In this document: positions 1-5,340 of the stretch, one piece after another
Layout: every line of letters begins with the position of its first letter
Numbering within the stretch: the first letter of the stretch is position 1
Assembly: GCA_913054205.1 (NCBI GenBank)
Contig: CAJXJM010000204.1
Coordinates: 1-5,350 of the forward strand
Direction: 5' to 3'
Origin: an uncultured Rhodospirillaceae bacterium
GTDB taxonomy: Bacteria > Pseudomonadota > Alphaproteobacteria > Rhodospirillales > UBA2165
Length of the DNA: 5,350 bases
Made by a program: the position numbers and the translations under genes
The notes under the pieces: model-generated
Told to the model about the DNA's origin: nothing
Database searches by the model: none
The model's input: the letters and a program-made list of their open reading frames with translations, nothing else

Positions 1-75
1 CAGAATAATGCCTTGTTCCGCATCGGGCACCGAAATCATATCTAAGTTTGGGATGTATAAAACTCTATATTTCAT
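1..75 (-). CDS. 5' end of an unrecognised protein gene, cut by window edge
   Basis: On the minus strand an open frame runs from an ATG at 75-73 off the left end of the window, giving 25 codons that begin MKYRVLYIPNLDM and continue ISVPDAEQGIIL. The frame stays open upstream to a TAA at 144-142, so in-frame TTG codons at 87 or 84 are alternative starts. A GGGGGA run at 100-95 (minus sense) lies 7 nt before the TTG at 87 and too far from the ATG for normal Shine-Dalgarno spacing. The peptide reads like real protein, but I do not recognise the family from so short a piece. It is divergent from the dioxygenase operon, a position often held by a regulator of such an operon; that role is speculation. 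Confidence 0.4.
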   Translation of the reverse strand, partial: MKYRVLYIPNLDMISVPDAEQGIIL

Positions 76-157
76 ATTGTCCAACAAACAAAAATCCCCC
101 TGCTTTAACTCGGGAGCATTTACCAATAAAACTGATTTATATTAGAGATTGTGCACA

Positions 158-173
158 ATTGAAATAATTCAAT
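158..173. repeat. inverted repeat ATTGAA-N4-TTCAAT, candidate operator
   Basis: ATTGAA at 158-163 and TTCAAT at 168-173 are perfect 6-bp arms separated by ATAA. It lies in the AT-rich region upstream of the operon, and its half-site TTGAA recurs in the inverted repeat at 224-257. The symmetry and size suit a dimeric regulator site. In AT-rich DNA a 6-bp palindrome can arise by chance, so function is only inferred. Confidence 0.3.
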
Positions 174-223
174 AGAGCATGATAGAACCTTGATTATAAA
201 AGAATTTTTTTAATTTATTAACG

Positions 224-257
224 GTTGAATATGTTACATTAAACATTGCAATTCAAC
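224..257. repeat. inverted repeat GTTGAAT-N20-ATTCAAC, candidate operator
   Basis: GTTGAAT at 224-230 and ATTCAAC at 251-257 form perfect 7-bp arms around a 20-bp spacer. The arm centres are 27 bp apart, roughly two and a half helical turns. The repeat ends 42 bp before the first start codon of the operon, where a regulator could act on transcription start. The TTGAA/TTCAA core is shared with the shorter palindrome at 158-173. Regulatory function is an inference. Confidence 0.35.
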
Positions 258-299
258 TTTAGGGTCGAAACATTTGCGTTCTGGCGATAATACTTATCC

Positions 300-1802
300 A
301 TGACTGTAGCGAACTATATTCAGCGGCATGGATTGTGGAGCACGGATGAGTCTCGGCTGGCCGAGGACCTCCGACGCCGGGTCGAGCTTGAAGACCTCAG
401 CCTGATCCGCCTCGCCTGGGCTGATCCCCATGGTGCCGTCAGGACCAAAGAAGTGACCGTGCCGGTTTTTTTGGACGTTCTCGACAACGGCTACAATATT
501 AACGTCGCAACCACGACTCTCGATGGGGCTGGAGGCCGCGTGTTCACCTCCTTCGTTAAAGGCGGCGGCATGGGATTGGATGAGATGACCGGCTCGCCAA
601 ATTTGACGATTGTGCCGGACCCTCAGACCTTTCGTGTTTTGCCTTGGGCAAAAGGTGTTGGCTGGGTTTTGTGCAACGAGTATTTCGACAACGGCACACC
701 GTTCCATTTTTCGACCCGTCTGCTTTTAAAGCGCCAGCTTAAACGCCTGGAAGAGCGCAAACTCACTCACATCATCGGACTTGAAATTGAATGGTATCTC
801 TCGCGCATTACGCAAGATCACTTAACGCCGGAGAATGTCGGCCAGCCGGGCATCCGCGGCAAACCGATTGAAACTGAAACTATCGAAACCGCACCAATCG
901 AGCCCGGCTATGCCTATCACTCAGAAACCAATCTCGACATCATGCAGCCAGTTTTAAGCGAGCTCGCTTCTGTCTATCAAGCGCTCGGCCTGCCGCTGCG
1001 CTCCATCGAAAATGAATGGGGTCCAGGCCAGGTTGAATGCACCTTTACCGCCAGCGATGCCCTGCAAGCCGCCGATGATTATGTCTTGTTCCGAACCGCT
1101 ACCCGCCAAGTTTGCCGCCGCTCGGGCCATTTCGCCACCTTCATGTGCCGCCCAGCGTTTCCCGGTCACTATTCAAGCGGCTGGCATCTTCATCAATCGG
1201 TGGTCGATAAGACCGGCAAGAACATGTTTATCCCAGAAAATGACGAACATTTTCTTTCCGATTTCGGCCAGAACTTCCTTGCAGGATTAATGGTGCACGC
1301 GGTTTCAGCGACTATATTTGCAACGCCGACCGTCAATGGCTATCGGCGGTTCCAGCCGAACTCTTTGGCCCCTGATCGGGTAAGCTGGGGACATGATCAT
1401 CGCGGCACGTTGATGCGTATCTTGGGCGGCGTCGATGATGCAGCGACCCGTATTGAAAACCGCGCTGGGGAGCCCGCAGCAAATCCCTACCTTTTCATAG
1501 CCTCTCAAATCGCTGCTGGTTTGGACGGCATCGACAACCAAACAATGCTCGGCCCCGCCGATGACAATCCCTATGAGGCGGACCGCCCTCTCCTGCCAAC
1601 CAATCTCGGAGATGCGCTCGGCGCACTCGAAAAAAGCCAATTGTTCAAAGACCAATTTGGTGATTTGTTTGTCGACTATTATGGCAAGCTGAAATCAGCA
1701 GAGCTCAATCGCTTCCAAGATTATCTTGATGACAACGCGCTTGAGGACAAACCCGCCGACGTGACACAATGGGAACAGAACGAGTATTATGACTTCTTCT
1801 GA
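300..1802 (+). CDS. glutamine synthetase-like amine gamma-glutamyl ligase
   Basis: This 500-residue protein belongs to the glutamine synthetase superfamily, whose members form a gamma-glutamyl amide from glutamate, ATP and ammonia or an amine, in the cytoplasm. The catalytic landmarks are present in order: an E-x-E metal site in GLEIEW (E162, E164); ENEWGPGQVE (E238, E246); SGWHLHQS (H296, H298); NGYRRFQPNSLAPDR (346-360) with W363-G; and RIENR followed by NPYLFIASQIAAGLDGI (384-411). The N-terminal beta-grasp part spans about residues 30-125. It is the first gene of an operon with a two-subunit Rieske dioxygenase, and its stop is 9 nt from the next ATG. In aniline degradation the homologous gene (tdnQ/atdA1) makes gamma-glutamylanilide ahead of the dioxygenase, so ligation of an amine other than ammonia is more likely than nitrogen assimilation. 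The substrate cannot be read from sequence. The start is ATG 300, with no obvious ribosome binding site. Confidence 0.88.
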   Translation: MTVANYIQRHGLWSTDESRLAEDLRRRVELEDLSLIRLAWADPHGAVRTKEVTVPVFLDVLDNGYNINVATTTLDGAGGRVFTSFVKGGGMGLDEMTGSPNLTIVPDPQTFRVLPWAKGVGWVLCNEYFDNGTPFHFSTRLLLKRQLKRLEERKLTHIIGLEIEWYLSRITQDHLTPENVGQPGIRGKPIETETIETAPIEPGYAYHSETNLDIMQPVLSELASVYQALGLPLRSIENEWGPGQVECTFTASDALQAADDYVLFRTATRQVCRRSGHFATFMCRPAFPGHYSSGWHLHQSVVDKTGKNMFIPENDEHFLSDFGQNFLAGLMVHAVSATIFATPTVNGYRRFQPNSLAPDRVSWGHDHRGTLMRILGGVDDAATRIENRAGEPAANPYLFIASQIAAGLDGIDNQTMLGPADDNPYEADRPLLPTNLGDALGALEKSQLFKDQFGDLFVDYYGKLKSAELNRFQDYLDDNALEDKPADVTQWEQNEYYDFF

Positions 1803-1811
1803 GTGCAAAAT

Positions 1812-3140
1812 ATGATCGACTACGATGCATTAATCCATGAAGACCGGGTTCATCGCCACCTTTATACCGAGGAAGCGATTTTCCAGGAAGAAATGCGCAA
1901 AATATTCGGCGCGGTCTGGGTCTATCTCGGTCATGAAAGTCAAATCCCCAACAATGATGATTTCATAACCTCGAAGCTCGGTCTCAGGCCGATCATTGTA
2001 TTGCGCGATTCCACTGGAAAATTCAGAGCTCTCTATAATCGCTGCACGCACCGGGGAGCGACGATCTGCCGCAAAGAAAGCGGCTCAACCAAAGCCTTTG
2101 CCTGCCCCTATCACGGCTGGACCTATTTAAATTCGGGAAAGCTTCAAGGTGTTCCCTGGCCAGAAGGTTACGCTGATGATTTCTCGGATGCGAAGTTTAA
2201 TCTGGCACAGGTGCCGCGCGTCTCCTCCTATCGTGGTTTTATATTTGGCACGCTAAATCTGGATGCACCGAACTTGAAAGACTATCTCGGCCCCGCCAAA
2301 ACACCGATTGATCAATGGCTCGACCGTCATCCCGGCAGCAAGGTTAAAGTCTCTAATGCCAATCGGCTCAAATTCAACGGCAATTGGAAGCTCGCTTATG
2401 ACAATTCAGCCGATGGCTACCATGTTGTCTTTTCACACCGCTCGCTATTGGCGATGGAGAACCGCCTGTTGAGCGAAGATCAGAAAGGCATGTCTTTCTA
2501 CAAAGATAAACCCGACGATGCGCCGATGTATGTGCAGTATTTTGGCAATGGCCATCACTTTAAAGACAAGCGCCCCAATATCGAACAACGTCCGGGGGCC
2601 CTTTGGGAAATTGAAGGCTCCCATCCCGGCATGGAAGGCTATGAAGAAAGCATCCGAGAACGCTTAGGAGATAAAGCTGATCGCATTTTGGATATCGCGG
2701 CATCCGAGCCGGTCAACATCAACATTTTTCCGAACCTACTGATCCTCGGCAATCACATTCAGGTTTTGCAGCCGGTGTCTCTCACCGAAACTGACACAAC
2801 CTGGTACGGCACAGCCGTCATCGATGATGACGATGAGCTTGAAGGCACGGTTGATGACGTCAACGCGATCCGCATGCGCACGCAAGAAGGTTTCCCCAAT
2901 TTTGGCGAAGTAGATGATCTGATGAACTTTGAGCAAATTCAGGCTGGTCTCGCGGCGGAAGAAGACGAGTGGATTTATATGCACCGCGGCCTAGGCGTTG
3001 AGGGCAGGATCAGCGTCGATGAAAATGGTGTTTTCACCGCCCCGGCAACAGATGAAATTTTCATGCGCGAATATATGAAAGAATACAAACGTCTGATGCA
3101 GGCCGAGCCGAACCTCACTGTTGAACGGGAGGTCAAATAA
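1812..3140 (+). CDS. Rieske ring-hydroxylating dioxygenase, large (alpha) subunit
   Basis: This is the catalytic subunit of a three-component aromatic-ring dioxygenase, which adds O2 to an aromatic substrate using electrons passed through its Rieske cluster. Numbered from ATG 1812 (442 aa), the [2Fe-2S] motif C-x-H-x17-C-x2-H is C78, H80, C98 and H101. The catalytic domain has D201-G-Y-H204-x4-H209, giving two Fe(II) histidines and the Asp that bridges to the neighbouring subunit's Rieske centre. DD at 368-369 (followed by LMNFE) supplies the expected third, carboxylate ligand. The length is normal for the family. A GTG at 1803, directly abutting the upstream stop, would add three residues; ATG 1812, with GAG 8 nt upstream, is preferred. 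The glutamine synthetase-like neighbour points to an aniline-type or other amine substrate (TdnA1/AtdA3-like), by inference. No ferredoxin or reductase gene is visible, so electrons must come from a protein encoded elsewhere. Confidence 0.92.
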   Translation: MIDYDALIHEDRVHRHLYTEEAIFQEEMRKIFGAVWVYLGHESQIPNNDDFITSKLGLRPIIVLRDSTGKFRALYNRCTHRGATICRKESGSTKAFACPYHGWTYLNSGKLQGVPWPEGYADDFSDAKFNLAQVPRVSSYRGFIFGTLNLDAPNLKDYLGPAKTPIDQWLDRHPGSKVKVSNANRLKFNGNWKLAYDNSADGYHVVFSHRSLLAMENRLLSEDQKGMSFYKDKPDDAPMYVQYFGNGHHFKDKRPNIEQRPGALWEIEGSHPGMEGYEESIRERLGDKADRILDIAASEPVNINIFPNLLILGNHIQVLQPVSLTETDTTWYGTAVIDDDDELEGTVDDVNAIRMRTQEGFPNFGEVDDLMNFEQIQAGLAAEEDEWIYMHRGLGVEGRISVDENGVFTAPATDEIFMREYMKEYKRLMQAEPNLTVEREVK

Positions 3141-3147
3141 TATTGTC

Positions 3148-3729
3148 ATGAGCCACGATCCCTCCAAAACCTCGCATTATATAAATGATCAGTTTTATCA
3201 GAATCTTGTCACCAATTTTACCGATTGGCAGACCGAGGATTTGGAGATCAGCGACCTTAATTTACGAGAATCATGCCGCCGCTTGCTCGAAAAAGAGGCG
3301 CGGCTATTAGACAGCAACCAGCTTGACGATTGGCTCCAGCTATTTGCGCCGGAATGTCTCTACTGGGTGCCTGCATCGCTGGATGGCGGGGACCCCAGAA
3401 AAGAAGTTGCCGTCGCCTTCGATGATCGCCGCCGCCTTGAGGACAGAGTATTCAGGTTGCAAAATGAATATGCCTGGTCACAGCAACCGAGATCGCGGAC
3501 CTCCAGGATTGTCTCGAATGTGACGGTTTTTGCTACAGATCAGGCCGACATATATATGACGCGATCAAATTTCTTCACCTCAGAATTCCAAGCCGGTGAC
3601 AAACGAAGCTATGCCGGCTGGACCGGTCACCGCTTACGAGATACTGGCGGCGATTGGGAGATTCTGGTCAAACAGGTAAATTTAATCGACTGCGATCAAA
3701 ACCTCCGCAATCCCAGTATCACCTTATGA
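3148..3729 (+). CDS. ring-hydroxylating dioxygenase, small (beta) subunit
   Basis: This 193-residue protein has the NTF2/SnoaL-like cone fold of dioxygenase beta subunits, which are structural partners in alpha3beta3 enzymes. Family signatures, numbered from ATG 3148, are EARLLDSNQLDDWL (50-63), LYWVP (71-75), FDDRRRLEDRVFRL (91-104), SRTSRIVSNV (116-125) and the C-terminal KQVNLIDCDQNL (175-186). About 38 residues precede the first core helix, somewhat more than usual. The gene begins 7 nt after the alpha stop. GGGAGG at 3127-3132 lies inside the end of alpha but 15 nt from ATG 3148, which is long. An in-frame TTG at 3121 would overlap alpha, and an in-frame ATT at 3142 has better spacing but is a very rare start, so the exact start is uncertain. 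Cotranslation with alpha is likely. Its stop is 10 bp from the convergent gene's stop. Confidence 0.88.
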   Translation: MSHDPSKTSHYINDQFYQNLVTNFTDWQTEDLEISDLNLRESCRRLLEKEARLLDSNQLDDWLQLFAPECLYWVPASLDGGDPRKEVAVAFDDRRRLEDRVFRLQNEYAWSQQPRSRTSRIVSNVTVFATDQADIYMTRSNFFTSEFQAGDKRSYAGWTGHRLRDTGGDWEILVKQVNLIDCDQNLRNPSITL

Positions 3730-3739
3730 GCATTACACT

Positions 3740-4018
3740 TTAGTGGTGAAGAATTTTTTGCTTCCATTTTAAAAGCCATTGCCTTGCAGGGCGACGAAAC
3801 GCCGGGATATCCAAGGCAATCAACAACAAGCCTACCGGAAACATCCACAGACCGAGGATCGGTAAAAACCAAAAAACGCCGCCGATTAGAAAAAGAACGC
3901 CGACCAATGATCTTACGCCGGATTTGAGCTTTCGCGTGCCGAAATAATTCGCCAGACGCAGCAGGCGTAAAGCTATTTTTTGCAAATCGGAGGTGGTTGT
4001 TGAATTGGTATTTGTCAC
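3740..4018 (-). CDS. small two-helix membrane protein of unknown function
   Basis: This 92-residue protein has a polar, Thr/Asn/Ser-rich start (1-10), a basic amphipathic stretch (13-36), and two adjacent hydrophobic segments at about 37-52 and 54-70 split by a proline. A basic tail follows (RRPARQWLLKWKQK, 75-88). The core LPILGLWMFPVGLLLIALDIPAFRRP resembles a small uncharacterised protein I associate with alphaproteobacteria; this is from memory and was not searched. Positive residues on both ends suggest a membrane hairpin with both termini in the cytoplasm. It starts at GTG 4018, only 8 nt after the stop of the selenoprotein gene, so the two are probably cotranscribed. The ribosome binding site is weak (GGGA 14 nt upstream), which fits coupling to translation of the upstream gene. 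No function can be assigned. Confidence 0.72.
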   Translation of the reverse strand: MTNTNSTTTSDLQKIALRLLRLANYFGTRKLKSGVRSLVGVLFLIGGVFWFLPILGLWMFPVGLLLIALDIPAFRRPARQWLLKWKQKILHH

Positions 4019-4026
4019 GAGCGAAT

Positions 4027-4242
4027 TTACAATCCCAGAGTCTGGAGTTCTTCATCGGAGGGAAAGCGCCGCTCTTGACGCTTTGAAAACACAAGCTGGC
4101 CGTCCCGCATTATTTCAAATACCCCGCCGCCGCCCGCGATCAATTCGACTTCGGCTTGGTAAAGCTCAATTAGATAGTCCCTCACACGGAGGGCGCGCGG
4201 TTTGTAATTTCACTGAGCGCAATATTCGATAGAAATTTTCAA
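4027..4242 (-). CDS. SelW/SelT/SelH (Rdx) family selenoprotein with in-frame TGA as Sec
   Basis: Read through one TGA, the minus strand encodes 71 residues that match the Rdx family of thioredoxin-fold oxidoreductases. They begin MKISIEYCAQ-U-NYKPRAL, with the redox motif CxxU at C8 and U11. The body has PRALRVRDYLIELYQAEVEL, then the conserved GGGGVFEI (37-44), a DGQLVFSKR hairpin (47-55) and RRFPSDEEL (58-66), ending at TAA 4027-4029. The length is typical for bacterial members. The TGA falls exactly at the family's second redox position, and a SECIS-like hairpin follows it. The likely start is TTG 4242, with GGA about 9 nt upstream; an in-frame TAA at 4261-4263 blocks any much longer start. 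Cys-containing relatives use the same CxxC site. Family members are thought to act in thiol redox reactions, but the physiological partner is unknown. A conventional gene caller would miss this gene or call only a fragment after the TGA. Confidence 0.86.
4179..4193 (-). promoter_or_regulatory. bacterial SECIS-like hairpin downstream of the UGA
   Basis: In the minus-strand transcript CCCUC (4193-4189) pairs perfectly with GAGGG (4183-4179) around a five-base loop, CGUGU (4188-4184). The stem starts 16 nt after the UGA and the loop begins 21 nt after it. The second loop base is G, followed by U. Published bacterial SECIS models ask for an apical loop about 16-37 nt from the UGA with a G in its first two bases, and this hairpin meets both. 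It would recruit SelB with Sec-tRNA. A further G-C pair is possible if one A is bulged out. Confidence 0.72.
4210..4212 (-). other. UGA selenocysteine codon (residue 11 of the Rdx protein)
   Basis: The minus-strand codons run TGC (4221-4219, Cys8), GCT, CAG, TGA (4212-4210), AAT, TAC, AAA. The TGA replaces the second Cys of the CxxC redox pair and strong family similarity continues for 60 residues after it, so the codon is read rather than terminating. Elsewhere in the window TGA ends genes and Trp uses TGG, so genome-wide recoding is not the explanation. Confidence 0.85.
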
Positions 4243-4404
4243 TTCAGGGATTCCAAGTGGTTAATGCCAAACACGTTTTTGTTAATACAGCGTATTTGAT
4301 TAATGGTCGCTTTTGTACCATATATCTCGATATTGGTTTGTTTCCAGCTTTCATGGTAAAATAAACCATCAATTTACCGGCATTTGAACGAGCGGAATTG
4401 AAGA
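4243..4404. promoter_or_regulatory. divergent intergenic region between selenoprotein and ankyrin genes
   Basis: These 162 AT-rich bases separate two divergently transcribed genes and must hold both promoters. For the plus-strand gene, TTGGTT (4333-4338), an 18-bp spacer and TAAAAT (4357-4362) make a weak sigma70-like candidate. The region also has an imperfect palindrome, CCATATATC-TC-GATATTGG, at 4318-4336, and overlapping short inverted repeats at 4353-4378 (ATGGT/ACCAT and GGTAAA/TTTACC) that could form alternative hairpins in the leader. No promoter for the minus-strand pair stands out. Confidence 0.35.
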
Positions 4405-5340
4405 TTGCGGAAAATAGATAAAAATTTAGGCCTCATTGTAGCAGCCCTGTTTGGCGCGGTTTTGGTGATGTCTTCAGCGTCCTGGACATCTGTGGCAGCT
4501 CAATCTTCCGATGCTTCGACCGTGCAGCTCACCAAACGCCTTTTTTCGGCTGTAAACGAAAATAATCTCGCGACCGTTCGATCCAGCATTACGGCAGGCG
4601 CTAATATTACCGCGATGAATTCCGATGGCATGACTGCTGCAGGTCTGGCCATTGAAAAAGGCTATTTCAATATCGCCCACTATATACTTGGCGTACGCAA
4701 CCAACGGGTGGCGACGGAAGAAGATGGGACCAGGCGCCCCAACGAATCACTGCCCAGCGTTCCTCAAAATGCGGGGATTAATATCCCAAGTCAGTCTCCA
4801 CCACCGCAAATTCAGACCCCATCGCAAGTGAAGGCGGCGCCACCGCAGCGACAATTACCACCTCAGGCGGTAACTCAATGGCCCGCCGGCAAACCAAATC
4901 CATTTGCACCAGATGCGAATTCAGGCACTATGCCAATCGTCGGAAAGCTGCAAAAACCAACGGTGCAGCCGGAACTGCCGAACACGCCCGTAAAATCAAA
5001 AATCAAAGAGCAGACGCCGCAAAATGCACCCCTAAAAACAGCCAGCACACCGCCGCCACGCAAAACCATAGCGCCGACACCGATCAAACCATTGGCGAAA
5101 GAAACTGTGACCGTCACGCCCGTCATCAAAGAAGAACAAGGTATGTTTGGTAAAATGGTTGATGGAGTAACAGGCGTTTTTACACCGGACCGCACCTCGA
5201 AAAAAGCGGAAGAAAAAATTGTGAAAAAAGCGCCCGAACCCTCGCCGGCAAAAGCTCCTGAAACGAAGGCTGAAGAGGCAGACGATCAGGAAGATGGCGT
5301 GCTGGGACGCATGTGGCATAAAATAACCAATATATTCTAA
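4405..5340 (+). CDS. exported ankyrin-repeat protein with Pro-rich linker and duplicated C-terminal motif
   Basis: This 311-residue protein begins with a signal peptide: basic MRKIDK, a hydrophobic core from about residue 8 to 24, and a probable cleavage after VAA near residue 32. Residues 42-98 hold about two ankyrin-type units (LFSAVNENNLATVRSSITAG, then DGMTAAGLAIEKGYFNIAHYIL), a fold usually used for protein binding. Residues 110-240 are rich in Pro, Gln, Thr and Lys and are probably disordered. A short motif occurs twice: GMFGKMVDGVTGVF (246-259) and GVLGRMWHKITNIF (298-311, the exact C terminus), joined by a Lys/Glu/Ala/Pro-rich stretch. The start is TTG 4405, with GCGGA about 8 nt upstream; TGA at 4399-4401 is the in-frame stop just before it. 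It probably acts in the periplasm or envelope. The specific function is unknown. Confidence 0.78.
   Translation: MRKIDKNLGLIVAALFGAVLVMSSASWTSVAAQSSDASTVQLTKRLFSAVNENNLATVRSSITAGANITAMNSDGMTAAGLAIEKGYFNIAHYILGVRNQRVATEEDGTRRPNESLPSVPQNAGINIPSQSPPPQIQTPSQVKAAPPQRQLPPQAVTQWPAGKPNPFAPDANSGTMPIVGKLQKPTVQPELPNTPVKSKIKEQTPQNAPLKTASTPPPRKTIAPTPIKPLAKETVTVTPVIKEEQGMFGKMVDGVTGVFTPDRTSKKAEEKIVKKAPEPSPAKAPETKAEEADDQEDGVLGRMWHKITNIF
5140..5181 (+). repeat. C-terminal motif copy 1 (GMFGKMVDGVTGVF)
   Basis: This is the first of two 14-residue motif copies in the ankyrin protein (residues 246-259). The shared pattern is G-[MV]-[FL]-G-[KR]-M-x3-[VI]-T-x-[VI]-F. The conserved positions could form a short amphipathic helix or strand. 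The two DNA copies have diverged, so this is a protein-level repeat. Confidence 0.55.
5296..5337 (+). repeat. C-terminal motif copy 2 (GVLGRMWHKITNIF)
   Basis: The second copy is residues 298-311 and ends exactly at the C terminus of the ankyrin protein. It matches copy 1 at the Gly, Gly, Met, Thr and Phe positions, with conservative changes elsewhere (K to R, V to I). The preceding residues are acidic in both cases (KEEQ and DDQED). Confidence 0.55.

Larger units (their letters stand above)
76..299. promoter_or_regulatory. AT-rich divergent intergenic region upstream of the dioxygenase operon
   Basis: This stretch is much richer in A and T than the flanking genes and has no convincing gene beyond a possible N-terminal extension of the left-edge partial gene. 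It should carry the promoter of the glutamine synthetase-like/dioxygenase operon and probably that of the divergent gene. TTGATT at 190-195 followed by TAATTT or TATTAA near 211-221 is a loose sigma70-like candidate, but I cannot fix a promoter. Two inverted repeats inside it are listed separately. No clear Shine-Dalgarno sequence precedes the ATG at 300. Confidence 0.5.

Noticed and set aside
954..1655. Open frames on both strands inside the glutamine synthetase-like gene (for example 1012-1290 plus, 1305-1655 minus)
   Set aside because: They are overlapped by a full-length conserved gene with intact motifs and show no family features of their own.
3731..3760. CACT-TT-AGTG followed by a T run as a terminator between the convergent genes
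   Set aside because: The stem is only 4 bp with a 2-base loop, too weak for a Rho-independent terminator, and it overlaps the minus-strand stop codon.
3778..3820. Perfect 8-bp inverted repeat ATTGCCTT/AAGGCAAT
   Set aside because: It lies wholly inside the membrane protein gene with a 27-bp spacer and no T run; most likely chance within coding sequence.
3696..4094. Minus-strand open frame of 132 codons overlapping both minus-strand genes
   Set aside because: It is in a different frame from both the membrane protein and the Rdx protein, overlaps both, and has no coherent hydrophobic or domain pattern.
4210..4212. The TGA as a nonsense mutation, or as a Trp codon in a recoded genome
   Set aside because: TGA is a normal stop for two genes in this window and Trp is TGG throughout. 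The TGA replaces exactly the catalytic Cys of the family, the frame is otherwise intact, and a SECIS-like hairpin follows.
3993..4232. Plus-strand open frame of 79 codons across the selenoprotein gene
   Set aside because: It is antisense to the Rdx gene, is Arg/Pro-rich with no recognisable family, and is explained as a shadow of the minus-strand coding sequence.
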